A program made the translations under genes and the position numbers. Shown one piece after another: positions 35,359 to 44,723 of a stretch of 64,000 bases of DNA (position 1 is the stretch's first letter; the number at the start of each line of letters is the position of its first letter). The notes under the pieces are model-generated. The model did no database searches. It was given only the letters and a program-made list of their open reading frames with translations, and was not told where the DNA came from. Source of the stretch: Casimicrobium huifangae (lineage in GTDB: Bacteria; Pseudomonadota; Gammaproteobacteria; Burkholderiales; Casimicrobiaceae); NCBI RefSeq assembly GCF_009746125.1, contig NZ_CP041352.1, positions 3,828,436 to 3,892,435 of the forward strand, given 5' to 3'.

Positions 35359-36030
35359 TCAGTTGGCCTTGAGTCCAGCGGTGTATTCCGACAACGCCTT
35401 CACTTCGGCGTCGGTCAGTTTGGCGGCGATGCTCGCCATCAGCTTGCCGTTGCTGTTGGGATCTTCCTTGGTCGCACCACCACGCTTGCCGGTGCGGAAA
35501 CTGGTGAGTTGTGCCAGCGTGTACTCAGCATGCTGACCGCCGATACGCGGATACTGTGCCGGGATGCCGGCACCGGTGGGCGAGTGGCAACCCGAACAGG
35601 CCGGGATGCCGCGCGCAGCGTCGCCTGCACGGTAAAGCTTTTCAGCCGTTTTCGCCAGCTTCTCGTCCTTGGTGCCAATGGGACGAGTCGGCTTGGCTGC
35701 GAAGTAGGCGCCGAGGTCCTTCATGTCGTCAGCGCTCAGATTGGCGGCGAAGCCTTTCATGATCGCGTTGTCGCGCTGCCCGGTCTTGAAGTGCTGCAAT
35801 TGCTTGGCGATATAGGTGCCGCTCATGCCAGCCAGGTTCGGTTGGGTAGGCACCGGGCTGATCCCGTCAGCGCCGTGGCACCCGGCACAGACGCCGGCCA
35901 GAGCCTGACCCTTGGTTGCATCGGGTTTGCGGTCGCCTTTCTTTTCGGCTTCAGCTGCCGAGGGCAGCGCCATCATGGCAACAACAGCGAACAGGAGTGC
36001 GGAGGCGGTGGTGCGGCGAATTGAGATCAT
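35359..36030 (-). CDS. Diheme cytochrome c4
   Basis: 223-aa periplasmic cytochrome with two class I heme domains. Heme motifs are CAGCH (first domain) and CSGCH (second domain). Methionine ligands are likely in IMKGFAANLS and GKLMASIAA. A signal peptide MISIRRTTASALLFAVVAMMALPSAAEA is cut short of EKKGD. I chose the ATG at 36030 over the longer frame because it places the signal peptide at the N-terminus. It carries electrons to terminal oxidases and requires the Ccm system encoded at the left of the window. Confidence 0.92.
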   Translation of the reverse strand: MISIRRTTASALLFAVVAMMALPSAAEAEKKGDRKPDATKGQALAGVCAGCHGADGISPVPTQPNLAGMSGTYIAKQLQHFKTGQRDNAIMKGFAANLSADDMKDLGAYFAAKPTRPIGTKDEKLAKTAEKLYRAGDAARGIPACSGCHSPTGAGIPAQYPRIGGQHAEYTLAQLTSFRTGKRGGATKEDPNSNGKLMASIAAKLTDAEVKALSEYTAGLKAN

Positions 36031-36134
36031 GGCCGATGAAAGAGGAACAGTGATGGGGGCTCCCGGCAGCAAAGCAACAAAGGGCTTAGCCGACAGCGCC
36101 TGACAACCTAAAATTATAGCTTTGCGAGGCTGCC

Positions 36135-36845
36135 ATGAACGACGCAAAGCGCGCGCCGCCCAAGCGAACACCGCTTGCAGCCGAGGCCCGGCTGGAACGG
36201 ATCCCGCAATTCGCGGGGGCTACATTTGAAAAGTCCGTGGTCGACCGGGAAGGTTTGCCATCACCGAGCGGGCCAGAGATCGCCTTCGCCGGCCGCTCCA
36301 ACGCCGGCAAGTCGAGTTCAATTAACCGCCTGGCAGGGCAAACCCGCCTGGCTTACGCCAGCAAGATGCCGGGCCGGACGCGGGAACTGAACTTCTTCCC
36401 GCTGCGCGCAGGCGGCTACCTGGTGGACCTGCCCGGCTACGGTTTTGCGCGCACGCCGCGTGACAAGCAACGAGTGTGGACAGGCGTCATCGAACAGTAT
36501 TTTCGCGAGCGGGACGTCCTCGCTGGCGTCGTGCTGGTGCTCGATGTACGCAGGGCACCAACTGATCTGGATGTCCAGTTTGTGCGCTGGCTGGGCGAGC
36601 TAGGGCGCCTGCGTCCGCCTGTGCTGTGGCTGCTGAACAAGGCCGACAAGCTGACGCAGAGCGAACGCATGAAAGCGCGCAACGCCTTCCGCGGCGAAGC
36701 GGGAGACGTGGTCGCCGAGAGCGACTCGGTTGTCCTGTTCTCGGCGCATACCGGGCTTGGCATGAAGGAGTGCGCAGCCGTGTTTGACCACTGGCTTGCG
36801 CCGCCTGACATCGCGTCTGCGCAAACCCTTCCCACCGCCCCATAG
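36135..36845 (+). CDS. engB: EngB/YihA ribosome-biogenesis GTPase
   Basis: 236-aa TrmE-Era-like GTPase used in 50S assembly. G1 GRSNAGKS at 53-60, G2 around GRTRELNFF, G3 DLPGYGFA and G4 NKADK are clear. About 30 extra residues precede the core. GAGG precedes the ATG by 6 nt. It is divergent from cytochrome c4, an arrangement common in betaproteobacteria. Confidence 0.96.
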   Translation: MNDAKRAPPKRTPLAAEARLERIPQFAGATFEKSVVDREGLPSPSGPEIAFAGRSNAGKSSSINRLAGQTRLAYASKMPGRTRELNFFPLRAGGYLVDLPGYGFARTPRDKQRVWTGVIEQYFRERDVLAGVVLVLDVRRAPTDLDVQFVRWLGELGRLRPPVLWLLNKADKLTQSERMKARNAFRGEAGDVVAESDSVVLFSAHTGLGMKECAAVFDHWLAPPDIASAQTLPTAP

Positions 36846-36885
36846 CGAAGGCTCGCATTCCGCAGGCTGCCTGACAGCTTGCGGA

Positions 36886-38382
36886 TCAGCTTTCCATACG
36901 CCGGTAGCCGATGGCTTCAGCCAGATGGGCAACGCCAATCCGCTCAGCGCCGGCCAGATCCGCCACCGTCCGGGCGACCCGGCAAATGCGGTGCTGCGCA
37001 CGCGCGGACAACCCCATTCTCGCGGCGGCCTGCCGCATCAGTTGCTCACCATGCTCGTCCAGTGCGCAATGCTGATCAATATCGACGGGCGAAAGATCAG
37101 CATTCGTCTTGCCTTGTCGGGCGAGTTGGCGCTCACTGGCGGCGACCACCCGCTGTCGCACGGCGGCCGAAGGTTCCCCGTCCGGTGCGGCCCGCAACGA
37201 TTCCGACGCCAGTGCCGGCACCGTAATCTGCAGGTCAATTCGGTCAAGCAGCGGCCCGGACAGTTTGCCGCGATAACGGGCGATCTGATCGGGCGTGCAA
37301 CGGCAGGGGCGCGCCGCGAGGTTGGCGCCCAGATAGCCGTCCGGGCAGGGGTTCATGGCGGCGATCAACTGAAAGTGACTCGGAAACGTCACCTGCCGCG
37401 ACGCCCGGGAAATATTGATTGCGCGACTTTCCAGTGGCTCGCGCAGTACCTCAAGTACCCGGCGATCGAATTCCACCACTTCATCGAGAAACAGCACGCC
37501 GTGGTGGGCGAGTGAAATTTCGCCAGGACGCGGGTCGCTGCCACCCCCGACCAGCGCCACTGCACTGGCAGTATGGTGCGGCGCCCGCACCTGCCGGGTA
37601 CCGAACATTTCCGGCTTGAATTTACCGACCAGCGAAAGTAACGCGGCACTCTCGATGGCTTCGCCTTCGGCCATTGGTGGCAGGATACCGGGGAGCCGTT
37701 GCGCCAACATGCTCTTGCCGGTACCAGGCGGCCCGGTCATCAGCAGGCTGTGCCGGCCAGCAGCCGCAATCTCCAGTGCCCGCTTGGCTTGCGTCTGCCC
37801 CTTGACGTCGAGCAGGTCGGGGTAGCGGGGCGGCTCAATCTGCGCCGATTCTTCCGGGCTATCCAGGGTATGACGCCCGGCGATGAACGCGGCAACTTCG
37901 AGTAGGGTATTGGCCGCCAGAACCTGTGCGCTGCGCACGCGCGCAGCCTCGGCCGCAGAGGCTTTCGGCAACACAAGTGTGTGTTCATCACGGGCGGCCG
38001 CCATCGCCATCGCCAGGGCGCCTCGCACCACGCGAAGATCGCCGTTGAGGCCGAGCTCACCGGCAAATTCGAGGCCTTTCAACCGCTCCGCCGGAAGCTG
38101 GCCGCTCGCTACCAGAATGCCGATGGCAATCGGCAAATCAAACCGACCTGATTCTTTCGGGAACTCGGCCGGTGCGAGGTTGACCGTCAGTTTGCGCATC
38201 GGGAATTCGAAACCAGCAGTCTGAATCGCAGCGCGTACCCGATCCCGGGCCTCGCGGACCTCGACGTCGGGCAGTCCGACCAGATTGAACGCGGGCAAAC
38301 CGTTGGCCAGATGCACCTCAACGGTGACCAGCTCGGCGTGCAGGCCCGCGAGAGCGCGACTGTAGGTGATGGCGAGTGACAC
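36886..38382 (-). CDS. comM: ComM/YifB AAA+ Mg-chelatase-like helicase
   Basis: 498-aa ATPase with an N-terminal ChlI/Lon-like domain (MSLAITYSRALAGLHAELVTVEVHLANGLPAF) and an AAA+ module with Walker A GPPGTGKS, Walker B GVLFLDEV, sensor Arg in the C-terminal region, and the MNPCPDGYLG segment. ComM drives branch migration during natural transformation (family knowledge). No neighbouring competence genes are seen. Full length. Confidence 0.94.
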   Translation of the reverse strand: MSLAITYSRALAGLHAELVTVEVHLANGLPAFNLVGLPDVEVREARDRVRAAIQTAGFEFPMRKLTVNLAPAEFPKESGRFDLPIAIGILVASGQLPAERLKGLEFAGELGLNGDLRVVRGALAMAMAAARDEHTLVLPKASAAEAARVRSAQVLAANTLLEVAAFIAGRHTLDSPEESAQIEPPRYPDLLDVKGQTQAKRALEIAAAGRHSLLMTGPPGTGKSMLAQRLPGILPPMAEGEAIESAALLSLVGKFKPEMFGTRQVRAPHHTASAVALVGGGSDPRPGEISLAHHGVLFLDEVVEFDRRVLEVLREPLESRAINISRASRQVTFPSHFQLIAAMNPCPDGYLGANLAARPCRCTPDQIARYRGKLSGPLLDRIDLQITVPALASESLRAAPDGEPSAAVRQRVVAASERQLARQGKTNADLSPVDIDQHCALDEHGEQLMRQAAARMGLSARAQHRICRVARTVADLAGAERIGVAHLAEAIGYRRMES

Positions 38383-38597
38383 GGCGGCGCAAGACAGCTT
38401 ACGAAAACAACTGTTTTAATGTACAGCAAATTGCAGCTGCCGTCACTGTCAGTTGGCCGGCGGCCGGGCCGGGTCGAGCCCCCGTCGACGGGGAGCGTCA
38501 ACTTGGGGCACTTCCACCACGTTAATCTTAGGCGGGCTTATCCGCGTCACCCCTATGGCGCGAAATATCGCCTCCCTGCCAGGAAGGTCCCATTGCA

Positions 38598-40517
38598 ATG
38601 CTGAATCTTCACACTTTGTCCCGGACACCCTCAGTCGGCACCGCATCGATGGCTGGTCGCCTTCTTGCAATCATCTTTGCCTGCTTGGCACTGCTTTCTG
38701 CCGGCAATACCGCCTGGGCCGATGCGCCAGGTCGCGTCGCCCGACTTGGTGAGTACACAGGTGATGTACAGCTCGCCAACGAGCGCGAGGACTGGCATCC
38801 CATTTCCCGCAATTTCGCGGTGACAGCCGGGGACAACTTGTGGGTCAGTGACGGTGGCCGCGCCGAGCTTGACGTTGGCGGCCTGCAGTTCTGGCTGGCT
38901 GGTGGCGCCAATGTTTATTTCGAACAATTCGACGATTTTGCGGTCGTCGCCCGGCTGACGCAGGGCGCCATGATCGTGCGTGTTCGCGCGATGGAATCTG
39001 GAGACGCCACGCGAGTGCTGCTGCCACAAGGGGAGCTGGCGTTGCTGGAACCCGGCTTTTACGTGGTCAGTGCGGGCGCCGGTTACGCGCCAGGCTCTCC
39101 CGGTGCGCTGACTGTGCGCCGCGGCCGCGCCGAAGTGGTAGCGGGCGGTGCGCCGCAGGTGGTCAATCGTGGTGAAACCGTGGTTCTTGATGGTATTGGT
39201 GTTCGCTACGACAGCTACCCACCGGGACTGCCCGGCGGTTTCGAAGCATGGGCCAATACGCGCGACCGCCGCATCGACCGCTGGGAAAGTCGCTATGGCA
39301 GCTATAGCAACCCCTGGCTGATCGGCCTGCGCGACCTCGACGATTACGGCTCGTGGACGACAACCTACGAATACGGCCGTGTCTGGTATCCCACGACCGT
39401 CGCCGCGAACTGGGCGCCCTATCGCTTCGGCCGCTGGGCGTGGGTGCAGCCGTGGGGCTGGACCTGGGTTGACGACGCACCTTGGGGTTTCGCACCGGCA
39501 CACTATGGGCGCTGGGTACGCATCGGCGGGCGTTGGGGCTGGTGTCCGGGCGAATACTCGGGTCGCCCGGTCTATGCGCCAGCGCTGGTTACCTTCTTTG
39601 GCGGTAACGGCTGGAGTGTGAACGCCAGCGTTGGTCCGACGTTCTCCTGGGTGCCGCTCGGCTGGAACGAGCCCTACGTTCCGTGGTACACCTACTCGCC
39701 GAACTATTGGCGGCAAGTCAATCGCCCTTACGTGCGCAACGTGGCGGAGGAACCGTGGCGCCCGCGCACTTACGTCCACGCAGCAATTCCGGGCGCTGTG
39801 ACAGCAGTCCCGAGTGCCGCCTTCGTGTCGGGGCGGCCGGTTGCCCAGACCTACGTCCGCAATCTTGCGGAAGGAGTCGTTCGCAACGCACCACCGGCCC
39901 GCATCGGGGAAGTCGTGCCGCAGTTTGCGCCTTCGCGAAGCGCCGCGCCGGACATCGTTCGTGGCCTGCCGCCGTCGGTGCAGGGATCGGCGCCCGCGCC
40001 GTCGGTCCGACCGGGAGAAATCAATCGCTTTCCGGCCAGTGGCGGTGTCCGCGAACGGGCACCTGTGGTGCCAAATAGCAACGTGGTGCAGCCGCCCGTG
40101 CGACAGGATCCCAATCCGGTGGCAGGACGGCCGGGGGTGATGCCGTCGCCGCAGGTCCAGCCGGCACAACCGCGCCCGGTGCCGCAGCAACAGTACGGCG
40201 TGCCGCCAGGGCAGGTGTCGCCGAACCCGGCCCTGCGCGAGCCCGGCATCCCGATGCCGAAAGACCGCGGCACGATGCAGCGCCCAGCGGTCGTTGAGCA
40301 ACCGGCTCCAGCACCGAGAGCCGTCGAGCGCAACGAGCGCCGCGTCACGCCAACCCCCGCGTTGCAACCGCCGTCAGCCCCACCTACACCGGTAGCGCCT
40401 CACGCTGAGCAACGCCCGGCGCAGCCGAAGCCTGCCGTCGTCGAGCAAGCACCACCACCAAAGCCGATGCCGAAACGCGAGTCAGCCCCGGAGCCGCCGC
40501 GCACTTCACAGAACTGA
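38598..40517 (+). CDS. Secreted FecR/DUF6600 protein with proline-rich tail
   Basis: 639-aa exported protein. Signal peptide near 20-42 ends NTAWADA. Residues about 45-190 form a FecR-like beta domain (GDNLWVSDGGRAELDVGG, then LTQGAMIVRV, GETVVLDG). Residues 195-400 contain repeated Trp/Tyr/Gly motifs (YGRVWYPTTVAANWAPYRFGRWAWV, APWGFAPAHYGRW) typical of DUF6600. From about 430 the protein is Pro/Val/Ala-rich and probably disordered. Function is unknown; it may be an envelope scaffold. AGGAAGG lies about 12 nt before the ATG. The 215-bp gap before it holds a CCCCGTCGACGGGG palindrome. Confidence 0.85.
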   Translation: MLNLHTLSRTPSVGTASMAGRLLAIIFACLALLSAGNTAWADAPGRVARLGEYTGDVQLANEREDWHPISRNFAVTAGDNLWVSDGGRAELDVGGLQFWLAGGANVYFEQFDDFAVVARLTQGAMIVRVRAMESGDATRVLLPQGELALLEPGFYVVSAGAGYAPGSPGALTVRRGRAEVVAGGAPQVVNRGETVVLDGIGVRYDSYPPGLPGGFEAWANTRDRRIDRWESRYGSYSNPWLIGLRDLDDYGSWTTTYEYGRVWYPTTVAANWAPYRFGRWAWVQPWGWTWVDDAPWGFAPAHYGRWVRIGGRWGWCPGEYSGRPVYAPALVTFFGGNGWSVNASVGPTFSWVPLGWNEPYVPWYTYSPNYWRQVNRPYVRNVAEEPWRPRTYVHAAIPGAVTAVPSAAFVSGRPVAQTYVRNLAEGVVRNAPPARIGEVVPQFAPSRSAAPDIVRGLPPSVQGSAPAPSVRPGEINRFPASGGVRERAPVVPNSNVVQPPVRQDPNPVAGRPGVMPSPQVQPAQPRPVPQQQYGVPPGQVSPNPALREPGIPMPKDRGTMQRPAVVEQPAPAPRAVERNERRVTPTPALQPPSAPPTPVAPHAEQRPAQPKPAVVEQAPPPKPMPKRESAPEPPRTSQN

Positions 40518-40541
40518 CTTCTGCAATCGCCGCCGCAGCGC

Positions 40542-42176
40542 CTACTTCAGCCGCACGGTCAGCAGCGGGTCGAGTTGCCCCATACAGGACAACGGCTGCG
40601 CGGAAGCGGCAGACGAGTCAGGTAAGCCGGGCGTCCAGGTTTTGTTCGGGTCATAGTGTGCCTGCACGGCCAGGCGGCGATCACCGCCCGTGTTCATCGC
40701 CCAGATCGCCTGCCAACGTACCGGCGCCAACAGCGGTGCCCGCTGGAGCAATCGCATCTGATCGTAGAGCTCGGCCAGCGCCGGGTCGCGCAGCGAATTC
40801 TTGCCCGACACGATGGTTTCGACATAGCCCTCGGGCAACGCCCGTTCGTAGTGGCCGGGATAAGCCGGCTTTTTCGACGGCAAGCGCGACAGAAAGCCAT
40901 CGGCGATGGCCAATGGGTCAACAATGTAGACACCCGGCCCGGCGTTAAAGCCGTAGAGTCCCACCGCACACTTCGCGACGACTGCGTGCTGCTCGCTGCG
41001 AGCAGTCAAGCCCTGTTTGCCCCAGGGCATATCGTGGAAGTCAGCAGTTCGCTGTGGTGACAACCACCCGGTGGCCGGATACATCCAGGCGTGCTGGCTC
41101 AGCTTGCGTGTCTCGGCATGCGGATGCACGTTCCACACCATCCAGCCGCGGTGGAGGCCGAGGCCAATGGTCAGCGCGAACCACAGCGGTGCGGTCCACC
41201 ACCAGCGCAGCCGCACATTCATTGCGAGCATGGCAACGGCGAGTACAAACGGCGCAGAGAACAGTCGCCCGCCCATGTAGTCACCGCCAGCGCTACCCAG
41301 ATACAGCATGTACAACGCGAGCCCCAGCGCCAGCGGCCGCATTTGCCAAGAGCCGTGCAGCAGCCCGCGCAGAGCAGCGACAACGATGACCAGCGCAGTG
41401 ACAGCGTCGTACTTCACAAGGTCGCGAAAGTAGGGCGCGGCCGCGGCGAACGACTCTGCCATCGAGAGGCCGTTGTTGAGCTTGGCATACGCGCTGTTTG
41501 GCCACGGGCTACCGTAGTAAACCAGCGAGAAGGCACTCCAGGCGACCAGCGGGCCGGCACCAGCGAACAGCACTGCCCAGCGTGCGCGCCCCGACGCACG
41601 CAGGAAAAGCGACAGCATCGCAGGAGCCACCAGCACCGCAAAGTCGTGCCGGGTGATGACCAGCAGACCGCCGCACAGCGCAGTGATCCAGACGTGGCGG
41701 TCGGTCAGCGGGAAGCGACGCCACGCCACCACCATCGCTGCCACCAGTGCGTGCGCCAGTGCGTTCTCCAGCGCTGCGCTGGAATATTCGATGAAGGCTT
41801 CCGAGAACAGGAGCGCCAGCAGCGCCCACAGTGCAATCAATCGCCCTTTGGCATGGCGCACGACCAGCGCCACCGTCGCGAGGGTCAGCGCGAGCGACAA
41901 GCCAAGCGACGTGTGGAAGATTTCGCCGCTGACAGCGCTGACGGCCAGCAGCAGTAGTGCCCATAGCGGATGCGTGTACGGCTGTACCCGTTCGCCAACG
42001 TTCCATACCAGCCCATGACCGTGCAATGCGTTGTCGATGACGCGGAAGGTGATGAAGGCATCCTCGGTCACCGCCGCCGTGCGCACATAGGCCCAGCCGA
42101 CCAGCAGGCAGGCGAGCAATACCCAGGCGCCGGAAACCCGCATCGGTTGATCACTGGAGCGAAAAAGCGCACGCAT
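40542..42176 (-). CDS. Polytopic membrane protein, GT-C/AftB-ZomB-like
   Basis: 544-aa protein with about ten predicted TM helices in the first 350 residues and a soluble C-terminus. The first periplasmic loop reads TEDAFITFRVIDNALHGHGL then WNVGERVQPYTHPLW, matching the acidic motif of GT-C arabinosyltransferase-like proteins and of ZomB. Such enzymes use polyprenyl-phosphate sugars. No acceptor can be named. Transcription is divergent from the MFS gene at 42197. Confidence 0.72.
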   Translation of the reverse strand: MRALFRSSDQPMRVSGAWVLLACLLVGWAYVRTAAVTEDAFITFRVIDNALHGHGLVWNVGERVQPYTHPLWALLLLAVSAVSGEIFHTSLGLSLALTLATVALVVRHAKGRLIALWALLALLFSEAFIEYSSAALENALAHALVAAMVVAWRRFPLTDRHVWITALCGGLLVITRHDFAVLVAPAMLSLFLRASGRARWAVLFAGAGPLVAWSAFSLVYYGSPWPNSAYAKLNNGLSMAESFAAAAPYFRDLVKYDAVTALVIVVAALRGLLHGSWQMRPLALGLALYMLYLGSAGGDYMGGRLFSAPFVLAVAMLAMNVRLRWWWTAPLWFALTIGLGLHRGWMVWNVHPHAETRKLSQHAWMYPATGWLSPQRTADFHDMPWGKQGLTARSEQHAVVAKCAVGLYGFNAGPGVYIVDPLAIADGFLSRLPSKKPAYPGHYERALPEGYVETIVSGKNSLRDPALAELYDQMRLLQRAPLLAPVRWQAIWAMNTGGDRRLAVQAHYDPNKTWTPGLPDSSAASAQPLSCMGQLDPLLTVRLK

Positions 42177-42196
42177 GGGCCGCTATTATCGGTGCC

Positions 42197-43363
42197 ATGC
42201 TGAACGTCGCCTTGAAATTGCCCCGCACGGTCTGGTTTCTCGGGGCGGTGAGCTTTCTCAACGATGCGGCCAGCGATGCCATTTATCCATTGCTGCCGCT
42301 TTTCTTCGCCGCCACCTTCGCCGTCGGTGCGCAGGCGCTGGGGATCATCGAAGGCGCGGCCAACGCCACGGCAGCCCTGATGAAACTGGTGTCGGGCTAT
42401 TTCTATGATCGTTCGCAACGGGCCAAGGGCTGGTTGATCATTGGCTATACGTTGCCTGCGCTGTCGCGGCCGTTGATCGCGCTGGCCAGTTCAACGCCGG
42501 TGGTGCTGCTGTTGCGGATGGGCGACCGGATCGGCAAGGGGCTACGCACCAGTCCGCGCGACGCACTGCTGGCCGCCGCCGTACCGGCTGACCGCCGTGG
42601 CCTCGCCTACGGTCTGCACCGCAGCATGGATCACGCCGGTGCCGTGGCAGGGCCGCTTGCTGCTGCCGCCCTGCTCGCTGCCGGCTGGAGTGTGCGTGAA
42701 GTGATCCTGTGGACCATCGTGCCCGGCGTGCTGAGTGTGCTGCTGGTGGCGATGCTGCGAGAGCCCGAGGGGCTGGCAGTCGGCAACGGCAAAATCGACT
42801 GGCAGTGGCAGAGTCTGCCGGCACCATTGAAACGCTACCTCGTTGCGCTCGGGGTGTTCACGCTGTCGCAGGCGAGCAATATGTTTTTGTTGCTCCGGGC
42901 CAAAGAGACCGGTTTTACCGATACCCAGATTCCCCTGTTGTGGGCTGGGTTCTCGGCACTGGCGATGCTGCTGTCGACGCCGCTGTCGGCGCTGTCTGAT
43001 CGTGTGGACCGCCGCTCCCTGCTGTGCGGCGCGTGGGTGGTTTACGCCCTGCTGTTTGCCGCGTTCGGCCTGCTGCCGTCCCGCGTCGGGACCACCATCG
43101 CACTGTTCGTGGGTTACGCCATCTTCATCGCCGCCACCGAGGGCGCGGAAAAGGCGCTGATCGCGGAGCTGGCACCACAGGCACAGCTGGGCACGGCGTT
43201 CGGGTGGTTCCATCTGGTCAGCGGCGTGATGCTGCTGCCAGCCTCGGCGCTTTTTGGATGGCTCTGGAGCCACGCTGGATCGACAACCGCCTTCATGGTC
43301 AGCGCCTCAACGTCGTTCATTGCGGCGGGACTGCTGTTGCGAGCCAGGCGAGCCGAGCGCTGA
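42197..43363 (+). CDS. MFS transporter
   Basis: 388-aa permease with 12 predicted TM helices. The DRIGKGLRTSPRDALLA loop is characteristic of a broad group of unassigned MFS exporters. The ATG at 42197 lies 20 bp from the divergent GT-C-like gene's start. It ends before a copy of the palindromic repeat and a terminator. No substrate assigned. Confidence 0.88.
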   Translation: MLNVALKLPRTVWFLGAVSFLNDAASDAIYPLLPLFFAATFAVGAQALGIIEGAANATAALMKLVSGYFYDRSQRAKGWLIIGYTLPALSRPLIALASSTPVVLLLRMGDRIGKGLRTSPRDALLAAAVPADRRGLAYGLHRSMDHAGAVAGPLAAAALLAAGWSVREVILWTIVPGVLSVLLVAMLREPEGLAVGNGKIDWQWQSLPAPLKRYLVALGVFTLSQASNMFLLLRAKETGFTDTQIPLLWAGFSALAMLLSTPLSALSDRVDRRSLLCGAWVVYALLFAAFGLLPSRVGTTIALFVGYAIFIAATEGAEKALIAELAPQAQLGTAFGWFHLVSGVMLLPASALFGWLWSHAGSTTAFMVSASTSFIAAGLLLRARRAER

Positions 43364-43419
43364 TGCCGGATGCACCGTCCGCGATGGACCACGAAACGGT
43401 CACCGTGCAGGCAAGCAAC

Positions 43420-43537
43420 AGCTTTCTTGCGAGATGCCTATTCAAATTGGGCTACGACGCCGTATCGGCAATAAGTCGACTATCGTCAAAACAATGAAAA
43501 AGCCCCATCGAAATGGGGCTTCTAGCGAAAAGCTGAT
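43420..43537 (-). repeat. Intergenic palindromic repeat, copy 4
   Basis: Minus-strand boxes: ATCAGCTTTT (43537-43528), GTCGACTT (43480-43473) and AGAAAGCT (43427-43420, two changes from AAAAAGCC). Spacings are 57 and 53 nt. The left half contains a terminator hairpin. It lies between convergent genes (MFS and solute-binding protein). Confidence 0.68.
43497..43521 (-). terminator. Terminator of the solute-binding protein gene
   Basis: On the minus strand a 9-bp stem AAGCCCCAT / ATGGGGCTT with loop TTCG is followed by T5. It lies within repeat copy 4, about 40 bp after the stop of the 43562 gene. On the plus strand the T run is weaker, so it may work less well for the MFS transcript. Confidence 0.85.
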
Positions 43538-43561
43538 CACCCGAAAGTGATCCAGAGGCGA

Positions 43562-44584
43562 CTAGCGCGGCAGCGAATTCACTTCTTTTTCCCACTTTTC
43601 AAGAATGCGCTTGCGCTCGGTCGAGGCGCCGTATTTCTTGAAGTCGTAGTTGATCAGTTTCACGCCATCCATCGTCGGGATCTTGGCGTCCTGCTTGAAC
43701 GTCTTGTTGGCCGGGTTCTGCAGCGAATTCGCCTTGGCGCCGATGCCCTGCCCCACCGGGCCCATCAGCCAGTCGTAAAACTTCTTCGCGTTGTCGCCAT
43801 TGCGCGAGCCCTTGATCAGCGCGATGCCGCCTACTTCGTAGGAGGTGCCTTCACACGGCGCGAACGACTTCACCGCCTTGAAACCAGCCTGACGCTCTTC
43901 CTCAAAACCAAACAGGAACGAGATACCAATCGTGGCCTCGCCGCGAGCGACGTTCTTCGCCTGCGCCTGCGAGCTCTTGGTGTACTGCGTAATGTTCTTG
44001 TGCAGCTTCTTCATGTAGTCGAAGGCCTTGTCTTCGCCCATCTGCTGCACAAGTCCGGCAACGATGGTGTAGGCACCGCCCGAGGAGCCCGGGTTCGCCA
44101 TTTCAACGTGGCCCTTGTACTTCGGATCGGCCAGATCAGCCCAGCACTTCGGCACCGGCAGCTTCGCCTTGGTCAGCACTTCTTCGTTGTAACCGATGCC
44201 AATGAAGCTGGTGTAGAAGCCGCCCACCATGTTGCCGCTCATGTCGTACTGGCGCACGCTCCAGTCGTAGAGGTCCTTGAGGTACGCCGGGCGATACGGT
44301 TCCAGCAGGCCCTGCTCGGCGGCGGCGAGAAACGGGTCACCGGTGCCGCCCCACCAGATGTCGGTCTTCGGATTGCTCGCCTCCGCCTTCAGGCGCGCCA
44401 GCGCTTCGCCGGTGCCAAGGTGGGTTTGTACGACCTTGACGCCAGTCGCCTTGGTGAACTCGGTCGCTGCCATTTCGCACCACGACTGATTGGTGGAGCA
44501 ATAGGCATTGACCTGTTGTGCGAACGAGGGTGCCGCCATCAGGCCAAGAACCAGAGGGGCCAACGCGGTGATTGTCTTTTTCAT
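43562..44584 (-). CDS. Iron(III)/spermidine-type ABC solute-binding protein A
   Basis: 340-aa periplasmic binding protein of the SBP_bac_6 type. A signal peptide of about 22 residues (MKKTITALAPLVLGLMAAPSFA) precedes QVNAYCSTNQSWCEMAATEF, where two cysteines may form a disulfide. Similar proteins bind ferric iron, phosphonates or sulfonates; ligand unknown. The ATG at 44584 is well inside the longer frame. It is paralogous to the upstream gene (44724-45743), both ending in an R-L-D/E-K-W/R-E-V-NSLPR/RSAPR tail. No permease or ATPase is adjacent. Confidence 0.85.
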   Translation of the reverse strand: MKKTITALAPLVLGLMAAPSFAQQVNAYCSTNQSWCEMAATEFTKATGVKVVQTHLGTGEALARLKAEASNPKTDIWWGGTGDPFLAAAEQGLLEPYRPAYLKDLYDWSVRQYDMSGNMVGGFYTSFIGIGYNEEVLTKAKLPVPKCWADLADPKYKGHVEMANPGSSGGAYTIVAGLVQQMGEDKAFDYMKKLHKNITQYTKSSQAQAKNVARGEATIGISFLFGFEEERQAGFKAVKSFAPCEGTSYEVGGIALIKGSRNGDNAKKFYDWLMGPVGQGIGAKANSLQNPANKTFKQDAKIPTMDGVKLINYDFKKYGASTERKRILEKWEKEVNSLPR

Positions 44585-44723
44585 GGAATTCTCTTTACTG
44601 CAAAAAGGTACGAAAGACGGGGAACTGAAAATGCAAATGTCGAGGATAGCGAAAATCACGCCAGCCTGGATACGGGGAACGCCCTGATAGTCCGGCAGCG
44701 GGCAGGACGCTCGCCTGCAGGCA

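Noticed and set aside
38480-38493. CCCCGTCGACGGGG palindrome as another copy of the dispersed repeat
   Set aside because: Only the GTCGAC core is shared; boxes 1 and 3 are missing at the right distances.
43536-43556. GATCACCCGAAAGTGATC hairpin as a separate terminator
   Set aside because: No T run follows on either strand; the nearby 43497-43521 hairpin is the better terminator.
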